Origin: Paracoccus sp. (in: a-proteobacteria)
GTDB lineage: Bacteria > Pseudomonadota > Alphaproteobacteria > Rhodobacterales > Rhodobacteraceae
Assembly (NCBI RefSeq): GCF_030538655.1
Contig: NZ_JAUNTO010000001.1
Span: forward strand, 1-64,000
Reading direction: 5' to 3'
Length of the DNA stretch: 64,000 nt
Made by a program: the position numbers and the translations under genes. Shown in pieces: positions 36,363-45,668 of this stretch. A model generated the notes under the pieces. That model searched no databases and was not told where the DNA came from. It saw only the letters and a list, made by a program, of their open reading frames with translations. Numbering within the stretch: position 1 is the first letter of the stretch; each line of letters starts with the position of its first letter.

Positions 36363-37253
36363 ATGTCTCAGGCAGATGGTCTGGAACTGGTCAGTTCATT
36401 TTTAGCCGTCGCCGATGAGCTCAACTTTCGGCGGGCCGCGCAGCGACTCAATCTCGATCAATCTGCGCTGACACGACGCATTCAGAAGCTGGAACATTAC
36501 CTTGGATTTCGGCTGCTGGAACGCACGACGCGAGAAGTGACGCTGACTCAAGCCGGCCATAGCTTTTTCCGCGACAATACGCATCTGACTGCGCGATACC
36601 GTGATTCAGTTCTCACGGCTCAGCGTATTGCTGCTGGTAAGACGGGTGTCCTACGCGTCGCCTATATGGCCTTCGCTGCGACAGAGCTGATGCCTGCGTC
36701 CATCGCAAGGTTCCGGCGCAACTATCCCGATGTCGATGTTCAGTTGCAATATATCCGCACGCAGGGCCAGAAGCTGGCACTAGCCAATGGTGATATTGAT
36801 ATCGGTTATATGATAGGGCCGTTCGATCATCCGGAATTTCACAGCATGCTGCTGAGCGATGAGAGGCTGTATCTCGTGACGCCACGGACGCACCCATTGC
36901 TGAATCGCGACGTGATCCGTCCGCGCGATCTGGCGGACGTTCCGGTGATACTGGGCGACATGCAGGAGTGGGGCGAATATCGCTGGAGGCTTTCGGACCT
37001 GTTCCACAGCGAAGGGGTCAATCTGAATGTCGTGCTTGAGGCCTCGAACACGCTGGCACTGATCGGCCTTGTTGCGGCTGGAATGGGCGTGACCGTCTAT
37101 CCTGAAAGCCTGATTGGCTTTCTCGGTCGCTCAGTTGAAGTTCGCCCGATCATGAACGCAGGTTTTCGCATTTCTACGATCTTGGTCTGGAAAAGGTCAA
37201 ACGCAAGCATCCAGCTGCGGGAGTTTATCGACTGCGCACGCCATGTTTCATGA
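36363..37253 (+). CDS. LysR-family transcriptional regulator
   Basis: Protein of 296 residues with the LysR winged helix-turn-helix (about residues 9-65, LNFRRAAQRLNLDQSALTRRIQKLE) and an effector domain of the BenM/CatM-like subgroup. ATG 36363 with an AGGGGG site is preferred over a GTG two codons earlier. It is divergent from the hydantoinase operon across a 156-bp gap, the usual LysR arrangement, so it probably activates that operon in response to a hydantoin or creatinine-related compound. Confidence 0.88.
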   Translation: MSQADGLELVSSFLAVADELNFRRAAQRLNLDQSALTRRIQKLEHYLGFRLLERTTREVTLTQAGHSFFRDNTHLTARYRDSVLTAQRIAAGKTGVLRVAYMAFAATELMPASIARFRRNYPDVDVQLQYIRTQGQKLALANGDIDIGYMIGPFDHPEFHSMLLSDERLYLVTPRTHPLLNRDVIRPRDLADVPVILGDMQEWGEYRWRLSDLFHSEGVNLNVVLEASNTLALIGLVAAGMGVTVYPESLIGFLGRSVEVRPIMNAGFRISTILVWKRSNASIQLREFIDCARHVS

Positions 37254-37765
37254 GCGGTCAGCCGGATCTTTTACATCGCGCACAAGTATCCGCCAAGCAG
37301 GCATCCGGCGAATTTCTGTCATCCCGCAATCTGGCAGCGGACCGCATTGAGTTCATCGACATGATCCTCGATAGTCTGAACGAGAAACCGCAACCGCCTG
37401 AGTGGCCGGTGAAACGGGGGCAAGACCACGGACGCCCAAGGCCTTTCATCTGAACAGTATCAACAGTCTTCACGCTCAGTGAAAGAATGACCTCCGCAAG
37501 CGTTGGAGGGGGCCGGCTACGAAATATCTCGATGGATACGCAAGATGGATGGCAGCCCGCCGAGAAGCAGACCCGCTAAAAGTATTCCGAACCTTACTTA
37601 ATCAGCATAGCGCCAACACGGTTTGCTGACATATCCAGACGGATCATGTGGGCAGTAGGTTTTTACGACACAACCAACGCGACAGGAAAACCAATCGGGA
37701 TGCTGCTACCATTTGCGACTCGTTATATCGGCGACACGTGCCCTTATCACCACAATAAACCCCCA
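37254..37765. other. Intergenic junction, possible decayed remnant
   Basis: This 510-bp gap lies between the LysR gene and the LuxR-type gene. A plus-strand frame from 37250, overlapping the LysR stop by 4 bp, encodes 67 residues including LAADRIEFIDMILDSLNE, which faintly recalls the C-terminal end of type I restriction HsdR subunits. The rest, down to 37765, holds nothing I recognise and is AT-richer than the flanks. Confidence 0.35.
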
Positions 37766-38557
37766 TCAGCGACCTATAAAATCAATAAATCTTTGAAAAA
37801 GCTCTGCCTGACCTGAAATATCAAGTCGCTTGTATATGTTGTAGCGATGCTGCTTTACGGTGCCCTCGGCAATACCAAGGTTTCCGGCAATCGAGATATT
37901 GCTGTGACCTCGCAAGATCAGCTTGGTCACAGCCTGCTGCGCAGGTGTCAGCACGAAAAATGCAGCGCTGAATACCTCCTCGCTGTCCAAGGGCGAACCA
38001 CTACTTTGATCCCGGCCACGTGAAACTTCCCAATGCAGACGCAGACTGGCCGAAATAATTGGCCCAAGACCAGAGAGGCGCTTGGTCTCTCTCAGATCGA
38101 AACATGTGCCGCCGCGGTTGCGCATCAGGGAATAGGTTGCAGAAAATCCATCTGACAGTGGAGTAATATAACCGATCTCCTCAACCAGCGTGCCGGCCTG
38201 ATCCGAAATACAGGGGTGAATTTCCTGCGACCAAGCAAATTCAGCGTCATAATAGGCATCGGGCGCCAGATCGCGCATCCGCCATAACCCCTCGCGCACC
38301 TCACCGATGCTGGCGGAATAGAACGGGTCCAGCAGATAGGCCCCGCGCAAATAGGATCGCAGAGCGCGCCGGTCCACCGTGTCGCTGTATCCGTCATGGA
38401 TCAGAACCGGCGGCTGTTGCGCCGAAAAGCCAAAGATACAGCTCATGTCGAAATCAGCGGCAATCCGGGTCAGCCGGTCCAGCGCGGCACCATATTCCAC
38501 GTCGCCGGTCGCCTTGAACAAACCCGCAATCGCCTGGCTTATATTTCCGCCGATCAT
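37766..38557 (-). CDS. LuxR-type transcriptional regulator
   Basis: Protein of 263 residues with a C-terminal LuxR/GerE helix-turn-helix (about residues 200-258, LTPAQQAVTKLILRGHSNISIAGNLGI) and an N-terminal sensor domain of about 170 residues. The sensor resembles those of LuxR-type regulators with a GAF-like fold but does not show a clear acyl-homoserine-lactone pocket, and there is no luxI-type gene in the window. It is divergent from the SDR/oxidase/EutH operon with a 128-bp gap and probably controls it. Confidence 0.82.
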   Translation of the reverse strand: MIGGNISQAIAGLFKATGDVEYGAALDRLTRIAADFDMSCIFGFSAQQPPVLIHDGYSDTVDRRALRSYLRGAYLLDPFYSASIGEVREGLWRMRDLAPDAYYDAEFAWSQEIHPCISDQAGTLVEEIGYITPLSDGFSATYSLMRNRGGTCFDLRETKRLSGLGPIISASLRLHWEVSRGRDQSSGSPLDSEEVFSAAFFVLTPAQQAVTKLILRGHSNISIAGNLGIAEGTVKQHRYNIYKRLDISGQAELFQRFIDFIGR

Positions 38558-38685
38558 ATGACTTTTGGCATATGGCGTTTCGTCCTTATCATCCTACGCT
38601 TTTCCTTATCCGGTCGGGAAGAGCCGATCTTGGACCATTCACACGCAAAATCACCGGCTTCGCAAGCCCGGTAAAGGAGGTTGAC

Positions 38686-39453
38686 GTGGCAGGGCGATTG
38701 CAGCGAAAAACCGCGCTGATAACGGGCGGGGCCGGTGGTTGCGGACTGGCCGCGTCAGAACGGTTTGCGGCCGAGGGCGCAAAAGTCGGCATTGTGGACC
38801 TGCCCGCCAGCAACGGAGCCAAGATCGCGCAGCGCCTGCGCGATGCGGGCCATGAGGCAATCTTTGCGCCCGCCGATGTCTCGGACGCGGCGCAAGTGTC
38901 ACGGGCGGTCGAAACGGTCGAGGCCGCCTTTGGCTCGATAACCGTGCTGATGAATCATGCCGGTATCCTGTCCGCCATGCCCTTTCTGGAAACCAGCGAG
39001 GCGGAATGGGACCGCATCATGGCCGTAAACGTCAAAAGCATGTTCCTTGTCACCAAGGCCGTGCTGCCAGGTATGATCGCGGCGGGCGGGGGCAGCGTGA
39101 TCTGCACCTCGTCGATCTCGGCCGTCGTCGGCACACCGCTGGAGGTGCTGTATTGCACCAGCAAAGGTGCCTGCCACATGTTCGCCCGCGCCATCGCCGT
39201 AGAGTTTCGGGATCGCGGCATCCGCTCGAACGCGATCTGCCCCGGCTTTATCGCGACGGCCCATGGCTTGCGCGAAATCGAATTACTGAGAAAACAGGGC
39301 GTCGATGTATCCGAGGCGGCCATCGCCTCGGCCCAAGGTCGCCTGTGCAAACCCGAAGAAGTCGCCGCTGCCGCGCTGTTTCTGGCCAGCGATGACGCCA
39401 GCTTTATCAATGGCGCACATCTGTTTGCCGACAACGGCTATACCGCGATCTGA
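38686..39453 (+). CDS. Short-chain dehydrogenase/reductase
   Basis: Protein of 255 residues, a classical SDR with TGGAGGCGLAASERF (about residues 12-26) as the cofactor loop and catalytic YCTSK near residue 157. The GTG at 38686 is chosen because a perfect AAAGGAGG lies six bases upstream; the open frame extends to 38572 but that part does not look like SDR. It begins an operon with a flavin oxidase (17 bp away) and EutH. It would oxidise an alcohol or reduce a ketone with NAD(P); the substrate is unknown. Confidence 0.86.
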   Translation: MAGRLQRKTALITGGAGGCGLAASERFAAEGAKVGIVDLPASNGAKIAQRLRDAGHEAIFAPADVSDAAQVSRAVETVEAAFGSITVLMNHAGILSAMPFLETSEAEWDRIMAVNVKSMFLVTKAVLPGMIAAGGGSVICTSSISAVVGTPLEVLYCTSKGACHMFARAIAVEFRDRGIRSNAICPGFIATAHGLREIELLRKQGVDVSEAAIASAQGRLCKPEEVAAAALFLASDDASFINGAHLFADNGYTAI

Positions 39454-39470
39454 ACACAGGGGATAACGAC

Positions 39471-40742
39471 ATGAACACTTCGTCCCATGGCATGACTGTC
39501 AATGATTTCGGACTGGAGCACGCGCATTGGCGCAACTGGGTCGGCAATCAATCCTGCATCCGCGCCGCCCGCGCCGCCCCCGCCAGTGAAGATGAGCTGT
39601 GCGCCTTGATCGCGGATGCAACGGCCAAGGGGCAAAACGTCCGTGTGGCGGGTTCGGGGCACAGCTTTACCCCGGTTGCGCTGACCAGCGGGTTGCATCT
39701 GACCTTGGCCAATATGAAGGGCGTCAAGCACATCGACCATGAAAAGCGCCGCGTCACCGCATCAGCCGGGACCACGATCAATGAATTGGTCAAGGTGCTG
39801 AAGGGCGAGGGGCTTTCGATGATAAATCAGGGCGACATCGACAGTCAGGCCATTGCCGGGGCGCTGACCACCGGCACACATGGCACCGGGGCACGGCTAC
39901 CGGTGCTGGCTGATGCGATTGTGGGCATGAAGCTGGTGCAGCCTGACGGGTCTATCCTGACCGTGGACGAGACCACGCCTGATCTGTTGCTGGCCGGGCG
40001 CGTATCTTTGGGCGTACTGGGCGCTATTTCAGAAATGACCTTGCAACTGACCGACAGCTATCGCCTGCGCGAGAAAATCTGGCGCGAGGACTTCGAGGCA
40101 GCGATGGGGATGCATGACGAATTGGCCGAAAAGCACCGGCATTTCAGTTTTTTCTGGTGCCCTTACGAGGAAAGCCGGCATTGCTATTGCCTGCCCGACA
40201 CCTCGGCCACCTCGAAATCAGGACGCAGCACTGATGTATGCGAAATGAAAATTCTGGATATGACCGAGGATGAACCATTCGAGGCAGAATTCGAAAAGGT
40301 CGCCTATAGCTCTGAAGTCTATCCCATCGAATATATCGCGAATTTTCATGAACTGGAATATGCGGTGCCGCGCCAACATGGCAAGGATTCCGTCCGTGCC
40401 GTCCGCAAATTGATGTTAGAGCAATTCCCGGACGCAATCTATCCCATCGAATACAGATTCACCGCCGGGGACGAGGCATGGATCAGTCCCTTTCACCGTC
40501 AGGACAGCGTTACGATTTCAGTCTCAGGCGAGCCAGGAAAGGATTATTGGGATTATCTGCGCGCGGTAGATAAAATCCTGCGCGGCTATGGCGCGCGACC
40601 GCATTGGGGTAAACTGCATTTCCTGACCGGCGATGACGTCACCGCCATCTATCCCCGCGCGAATGATTTCCGCGCACTGCGCCGCAAGCTGGACCCAGAG
40701 GGTTTTTACCTGAACGACCACCTGTCACAGCTATTCCGCTGA
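39471..40742 (+). CDS. FAD-linked sugar-lactone / alditol oxidase (ALO family)
   Basis: Protein of 423 residues. The N-terminal half is an FAD-binding domain of the vanillyl-alcohol-oxidase type with VRVAGSGHSFTP (about residues 57-68); the histidine there is the one that binds FAD covalently in related aldonolactone and alditol oxidases. The C-terminal half is an ALO domain, with RPHWGKLHF near residue 380 containing the conserved HWGK. It would oxidise a polyol or sugar lactone with O2 or another acceptor. No signal peptide is seen. Paired with an SDR and a EutH-type permease, it suggests growth on a polyol or amino alcohol. Confidence 0.86.
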   Translation: MNTSSHGMTVNDFGLEHAHWRNWVGNQSCIRAARAAPASEDELCALIADATAKGQNVRVAGSGHSFTPVALTSGLHLTLANMKGVKHIDHEKRRVTASAGTTINELVKVLKGEGLSMINQGDIDSQAIAGALTTGTHGTGARLPVLADAIVGMKLVQPDGSILTVDETTPDLLLAGRVSLGVLGAISEMTLQLTDSYRLREKIWREDFEAAMGMHDELAEKHRHFSFFWCPYEESRHCYCLPDTSATSKSGRSTDVCEMKILDMTEDEPFEAEFEKVAYSSEVYPIEYIANFHELEYAVPRQHGKDSVRAVRKLMLEQFPDAIYPIEYRFTAGDEAWISPFHRQDSVTISVSGEPGKDYWDYLRAVDKILRGYGARPHWGKLHFLTGDDVTAIYPRANDFRALRRKLDPEGFYLNDHLSQLFR

Positions 40743-40796
40743 CCATCGCCGGAACTGGGGCAAAGAACCCCGGTCCGCCTTCAAGGGAGACTGAAA

Positions 40797-41978
40797 ATGG
40801 CCCATATCGGCACATTCGTCATCTATATCATCATGGCCTGCGCGGTGATCGGGGCCATCGCCTCGATCATTGATAGCGAAAGCCCGTTGGGCAAGGAATT
40901 CAACGCTGGTCTGCACGCCATCGGCTATATCTTTATTCCGGTGGCGGGGATCATGGCTGCGATCCCCTATCTTTCAGCTTTTATCAGCGCGGTGGCGGGG
41001 CCGGTTTTTCAGATTATCAACGCCGATCCGGCCATGGCGGCGACATCCATTATTGCGGTGGATATGGGCGGCTATCAACTGGCCAGAGAACTATCCCTGT
41101 CGCCCGAAGGCTGGATCATCGCCTCGATCACCGGCTTTATGGCCGGGGCGACGATCATCTTTACCATCCCGGTCGGGCTGGCCATGCTGGACAAGGCCGA
41201 TCACCCCTATATGGCCGTAGGCATCATGTGCGGCGTGCTGTCGATCCCTATTGGCGTGCTGGTGTCCTGCCTTGCACTTGGCATCATGGACATCAGCATC
41301 CGCCCCGACATTACCGCCACTGGCGAGGCGACGCAGGCTTTGGCGATGAACATGATGCAGGTGATGCGCGACATTGCGCCGCTGATCCTGTTCTGCGTTG
41401 TGCTGGCTGTCTGTCTAAAGCTGTTTCCGGCGGCGATGATCCGGCTGTTTCTCATCTTTGGCCGCGTCATGTATGCAGCGATCACGCTGGTTCTAGTCTT
41501 TTCCATCGTAGAATATTTCACCGGCCTGTTCACCGCCATCCTGGGCCATTGGGGGTTCGCCCCGATCATCGCCGACGAGGAGGACCAGTTCCGTGCGCTG
41601 GAAATCGCCGGCTATATCGGCATCATGCTGAGCGGCGCTTTCCCCATGGTCTGGCTGATGAACCACTTTTTGCAAGCCCCGATGCAGGCGGTTGGGGCAA
41701 GGCTTGGCCTGTCATCGGCGGGCACGGCGGGGCTTTTGGCGGCTGCGGCGAATGTGCTGGCGATGTTCCGGCTGGTCAAGGATATGCCGCCGCGCGACAA
41801 GGTGCTGGTGATTTCCTTCGCGGTCTGCGGGGCCTTTATGTTCGGCGATCATCTGGCCTTTTCGGCGAATTTTCAGCCGACGATCATCGTGCCGCTGCTT
41901 TTGGGCAAACTGACCGGCGGCATCGCGGGTTTTATGATCGCAACCCGTCTGCATACCCCTGCCGAGGCGCGCCCTTAA
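40797..41978 (+). CDS. eutH: EutH-family permease (ethanolamine transporter-like)
   Basis: Protein of 393 residues with about ten or eleven membrane helices and full-length similarity to the EutH family, including ATSIIAVDMGGYQLARELS near residue 82 and FAVCGAFMFGDHLAFSANFQ near residue 345. EutH normally brings ethanolamine into the cell alongside a large eut operon. None of those genes (eutBC lyase, shell proteins, eutD/E) is present here; instead it ends an operon with an SDR and an ALO-type oxidase. It may therefore carry another alcohol or amino alcohol. Confidence 0.88.
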   Translation: MAHIGTFVIYIIMACAVIGAIASIIDSESPLGKEFNAGLHAIGYIFIPVAGIMAAIPYLSAFISAVAGPVFQIINADPAMAATSIIAVDMGGYQLARELSLSPEGWIIASITGFMAGATIIFTIPVGLAMLDKADHPYMAVGIMCGVLSIPIGVLVSCLALGIMDISIRPDITATGEATQALAMNMMQVMRDIAPLILFCVVLAVCLKLFPAAMIRLFLIFGRVMYAAITLVLVFSIVEYFTGLFTAILGHWGFAPIIADEEDQFRALEIAGYIGIMLSGAFPMVWLMNHFLQAPMQAVGARLGLSSAGTAGLLAAAANVLAMFRLVKDMPPRDKVLVISFAVCGAFMFGDHLAFSANFQPTIIVPLLLGKLTGGIAGFMIATRLHTPAEARP

Positions 41979-41993
41979 GCCTTGCCCCAGACA

Positions 41994-42024
41994 GGCACCG
42001 GGGGCGAAGGCTGCCTCCGGTGCC
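41994..42024. terminator. Hairpin between convergent eutH and iolB
   Basis: Inverted repeat GGCACCGGGGG / CCTCCGGTGCC (one mismatch) with a 9-nt loop in the 56-bp gap between two converging genes. There is no long T-tract on either strand. It probably serves as a two-way terminator. Confidence 0.55.
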
Positions 42025-42034
42025 GCATTACCGC

Positions 42035-42844
42035 TCAACTCGCATCACGCTCCATGATCGGCCTGACCTCAGGCGCGGGGACAAAGCGCCATTTGCGCAA
42101 AGGTCCGGCCATGACATTCAGGTAATACATCTCGAACCCATAAGGCGCGCCGCAGGGGTGATGGCCGCGCGGCACCAGAACCACATCACCGTCCCGGACC
42201 GCCATGGTCTCGTCCAAAACGCCGTCATCGGTATAAACGCGTTGAATGCCGAAACCATCGGCAGGGTTCAGCCGGTGGTAATAGGTCTCCTCAAGATAGG
42301 TGATGCGGGGGAAATCATCCTCGTCATGGCGGTGGCTGGGATAGGATGACCAATGCCCGGCCGGGGTGAACACCTCTGTTACCAAAAGGCTGTCGCAGTA
42401 ATCCTCGTTCTCCATGGCGATGTTATTGATATAGCGGGTGTTGGTGCCTTTACCCCGTTCGGTCAGGATAATGCCGTCCGGCCCGATCCGACGGGCGGAA
42501 TGGCCGCCATGTCCGGGCGCGGCGCAGACCGCGATCACGCAATCGGTTTCGGCCACCGCCCGCCAGTCCTGCCCGTCCGGCACATACAGACAATGCGGCG
42601 GGGTCCGCTCAAAGACGCTCATCCGATCACCCAGAACGCCCCAGTCCTGCCCTGCGGCGTGAAACGCTGCCTTGCCCTCGACCATGACCAGAATGACCTC
42701 ATTGCCCCCCGTGGCCTCGCCCGCGACCTCGCCCGCGCGCAGCCGGTAAAGCGAAAACCCGACATAGCGCCAGCCCGCATCGGCAGGCGTGATCTGATGC
42801 ACCTTACCATGCGTGCCAAAGGGTTTTCTCAGCAGATGAACCAT
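42035..42844 (-). CDS. iolB: 5-deoxy-glucuronate isomerase
   Basis: Protein of 269 residues of the IolB family, a double cupin. The metal-binding pattern SSYPSHRHDEDD lies near residue 162, with the downstream VPRGHHPCGAPYGFEMYYLN near 225. It isomerises 5-deoxy-D-glucuronate to 2-deoxy-5-keto-D-gluconate in inositol catabolism. The start at 42844 is preferred over 42883. It is the last gene of the long minus-strand iol operon, 79 bp after iolE. Confidence 0.93.
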   Translation of the reverse strand: MVHLLRKPFGTHGKVHQITPADAGWRYVGFSLYRLRAGEVAGEATGGNEVILVMVEGKAAFHAAGQDWGVLGDRMSVFERTPPHCLYVPDGQDWRAVAETDCVIAVCAAPGHGGHSARRIGPDGIILTERGKGTNTRYINNIAMENEDYCDSLLVTEVFTPAGHWSSYPSHRHDEDDFPRITYLEETYYHRLNPADGFGIQRVYTDDGVLDETMAVRDGDVVLVPRGHHPCGAPYGFEMYYLNVMAGPLRKWRFVPAPEVRPIMERDAS

Positions 42845-42923
42845 AACCCGCCCCTTTTCATCTTTGGTCCCCAAACATCCCACAGGGAGTCCGGGGGATG
42901 TGAAATCCTCCGGCCTTGCGGCG

Positions 42924-43829
42924 CTAACCCCGATCCAGGCCCGCCTGAGCCGCCATCTGGCGCAAGGCCGTATGCCCCATGCGCTGATAATGCAGCGGAT
43001 TACGGATGGCGCTGTCCTGTTCGGCCTCGATCACCAGCCAGCCCTGATAGCCATGCTCGGCCGCAATCTGTAACACCGGGGCGAAATCCACGCAGCCCTC
43101 GGGATCGCCCGGCACGGTAAAAGCCCCGCGCCGCACCCCCTCGATAAAGGACAGCCCCTCGGCGCGGACCTGATCCATCACGTCCCGGCGCACGTTCTTG
43201 CAATGGATATGCCCCACACGGGCCATATGTTTGCGGGCGACAGACGCTGGATCGGCCCCGCCAAAGGTGCAATGGCCGGTATCCAGCAGCAGGTGAAAAT
43301 CAGGTCCCGCCGCCGCCATCATGCGGTCGATGTCGGCCTCGGATTCAACGCAGCTGCCCATGTGATGGTGATAGCAGAACCGCACGCCCTGCGCCGCCGC
43401 ATGGGCGGCCAGATCATTCAGCCCCGCCATCAGCCGGTCCCATTCGGCATCGCTCAGCACCGGGCGGTCGTTGACGGCCACGCCATCGGCACCGTGAACC
43501 GTGTTGGAACATTCGCAGATGATGATGACATCGCTGCCCGCCGCCTTGGTCATGGCGATATGGCGATCCATCGCGGCGCGCTCACTCTCGGGCGTTGATC
43601 CCGGCGCGAGGATATTGGTCGAGTGCCAGCCGCCGACAAAGCGCAGCCCGTATTCGCCAAGCCGCGCCTTCAGCGCCGCGCCCTCACCGGGCATCTTGTG
43701 GCCCTTTTCAATGCCGTCAAAGCCGATTTCCCGGCAGTCGGACAGGCAATCATCAAGGCTCAGATGCGCGCCGATGGTCTGGTCATCGTCATTGGACCAG
43801 GCAATGGGGTTGGTGCCGTAAAGGATCAT
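42924..43829 (-). CDS. iolE: 2-keto-myo-inositol (inosose) dehydratase
   Basis: Protein of 301 residues, a TIM-barrel metal enzyme of the xylose-isomerase-like family. Typical IolE features are [13 protein letters not shown] at the N-terminus, [11 protein letters not shown] near residue 40 and [15 protein letters not shown] near residue 183, which contains metal-ligand residues. It removes water from 2-keto-myo-inositol to give the dione that IolD cleaves. It starts 9 bp after iolD. Confidence 0.94.
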   Translation of the reverse strand: MILYGTNPIAWSNDDDQTIGAHLSLDDCLSDCREIGFDGIEKGHKMPGEGAALKARLGEYGLRFVGGWHSTNILAPGSTPESERAAMDRHIAMTKAAGSDVIIICECSNTVHGADGVAVNDRPVLSDAEWDRLMAGLNDLAAHAAAQGVRFCYHHHMGSCVESEADIDRMMAAAGPDFHLLLDTGHCTFGGADPASVARKHMARVGHIHCKNVRRDVMDQVRAEGLSFIEGVRRGAFTVPGDPEGCVDFAPVLQIAAEHGYQGWLVIEAEQDSAIRNPLHYQRMGHTALRQMAAQAGLDRG

Positions 43830-43838
43830 GGTTCTGCC

Positions 43839-45668
43839 TCAGTTTACCAGATTCTGCCGCGCCGCGCCGTCCAGATAGCGGGCATAGGCCTGTTTCAGTT
43901 TCTCGCTGTCACCGTTGTCGGGAACCGCCACATCCCACCAATGGCCTGCCTCGCCAAAGCCGGGGCCTTGGCCGGGATCGGTCTCGACCACGATCACCGT
44001 TGGAATGTCGCGGCCCCTGGCCGCTGCAATCTCATCGCCCAGATCCTGCACCCTTGCCTTGACCGCAGCCGCTCCCATCGACGCCGCATGGGCCACAAAG
44101 TCGATCTGCGGCTGCGTCTCGACATTGCAATCGGCATAGAGGTTGTTAAAGGGCGCGCCGCCGCAACCCTGTTGCAAACGGTTGATACAGCCGTAGCCGC
44201 GATTATCGGTCAGCACCACGGTAAAGGGAACGCGGCGCATGACGGCGGTGGCCAATTCACTGTTGGCCATCATATAGCTGCCATCGCCCACAAAGCAGAT
44301 CACGTCGCGTTCGGGCCGGGCCAGTTTCAGGCCCATCGCGCCGGCGATCTCATACCCCATGCAGGAATAGCCGTATTCCATGTGATAGCCGCCCGTTGAT
44401 GCCTGCCACAGCAGCTTTAACGCGCCGGGCATGGTGCCAGCCGCGCACATGGCCACTGTTTCGGGCAAGGCCGCACGCTGCACCGCGCCAATCACCTGCG
44501 CATCGGTGGGCAAAACGTTGGTGTCGGCAGGCGCCGCGCAATGCGCATCAACCGCCGCCAGCCACTCGGCCCGCGCCTTGGTATCGGCCTTGCCGCGATA
44601 GTCAGCCAATAAAGGCGACAGCTTTTCCAGTGCCGCCCGCGCATCGGCGACCAGACCCAATGCGCCATGCTTGTCCGCGTCGTAGGGCTGCACGTTCACG
44701 CTGATAAGCCGCCGTCCAGGGCGCGAGAACAGCGCCCATGACCCGGTGGTGAAATCCTGAAACCGCGTGCCGATGCCGATCACCACATCCGCCACCCACG
44801 CCGCCGCATTCGCCGCAGCCGAGCCATCCACCCCCGCCGCGCCGAAGTTCATCGGATGGGCCTGCGCCAGCGCCGATTTTCCGGCCTGCGTCTCGATCAC
44901 CGGGATGTTGTGGCGGGTGGCGAACTCGGCCAGCGCCTGTTCGGCCCCGGAATAGATCACCCCGCCGCCGCAAACGATAACCGGCGCATCCGCACCTTGG
45001 ATCGCGTCAGCCACGGCGCGCAGTTCGGCCATATCAGGTTCAGGGCGGCGAATACGCCAGACGCGCGGCTCAAAGAACGCCACCGGCCAGTCATAGCTTT
45101 CGGCCTGCACGTCCTGACAAAAGGCCAGCGTCACCGGACCGCAATTAGCCGGGTCGGTCATCACCCGCATCGCACGCGGCAGCGCGGTCAGCAATTGTTC
45201 GGGCCGGGTGATGCGGTCAAAATAGCGGCTGACGGGGCGAAAGCAGTTATTGGCACTGACGGTGCCGTCGTCAAAATCCTCGATCTGTTGCAGCACCGGA
45301 TCGGGGCGGCGGTTTGCGAACACATCGCCGGGGATCAACAGCAGCGGCAGCCGGTTCACATGCGCCAGGGCCGCCGCCGTCACCATATTCGTCGCCCCCG
45401 GCCCGATCGAGCTGGTGACGGCCTGCGCCCGCCTGCGGCCATGCGCCTTTGCAAAGGCAATGGCGGCATGGGCCATGGTCTGTTCGTTCTGCCCCCGCCA
45501 AGTGGGCAGGTCATCGCCCGCCTGATGCAGCGCCTGCCCCAGCCCGGCGACATTGCCATGCCCGAAAATCGCCCAAACCCCGTCGATAAAGCGTTCGCCC
45601 GTCTCGGTCATCTGCACCGACAGCCAGCGGGTCATCGCCTGCGATGCGGTCAATCGGATCGTGGTCAT
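43839..45668 (-). CDS. iolD: 3D-(3,5/4)-trihydroxycyclohexane-1,2-dione hydrolase
   Basis: Protein of 609 residues, a thiamine-diphosphate enzyme of the acetohydroxyacid-synthase fold. The cofactor motif is CFVGDGSYMMANSELATAV near residue 465; the catalytic glutamate region lies near residue 65 (TWRGQNEQTMAHAAIAFAKA). It opens the ring of the inositol-derived dione to 5-deoxy-glucuronate. The frame is open to 45779, but ATG 45668 overlaps the iolC stop by 4 bp and gives the normal length. Confidence 0.94.
   Translation of the reverse strand: MTTIRLTASQAMTRWLSVQMTETGERFIDGVWAIFGHGNVAGLGQALHQAGDDLPTWRGQNEQTMAHAAIAFAKAHGRRRAQAVTSSIGPGATNMVTAAALAHVNRLPLLLIPGDVFANRRPDPVLQQIEDFDDGTVSANNCFRPVSRYFDRITRPEQLLTALPRAMRVMTDPANCGPVTLAFCQDVQAESYDWPVAFFEPRVWRIRRPEPDMAELRAVADAIQGADAPVIVCGGGVIYSGAEQALAEFATRHNIPVIETQAGKSALAQAHPMNFGAAGVDGSAAANAAAWVADVVIGIGTRFQDFTTGSWALFSRPGRRLISVNVQPYDADKHGALGLVADARAALEKLSPLLADYRGKADTKARAEWLAAVDAHCAAPADTNVLPTDAQVIGAVQRAALPETVAMCAAGTMPGALKLLWQASTGGYHMEYGYSCMGYEIAGAMGLKLARPERDVICFVGDGSYMMANSELATAVMRRVPFTVVLTDNRGYGCINRLQQGCGGAPFNNLYADCNVETQPQIDFVAHAASMGAAAVKARVQDLGDEIAAARGRDIPTVIVVETDPGQGPGFGEAGHWWDVAVPDNGDSEKLKQAYARYLDGAARQNLVN

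Noticed and set aside
37766..38557. Quorum-sensing LuxR with a partner synthase
   Set aside because: No luxI-type gene is in the window and the sensor domain does not show the acyl-homoserine-lactone pocket residues clearly.
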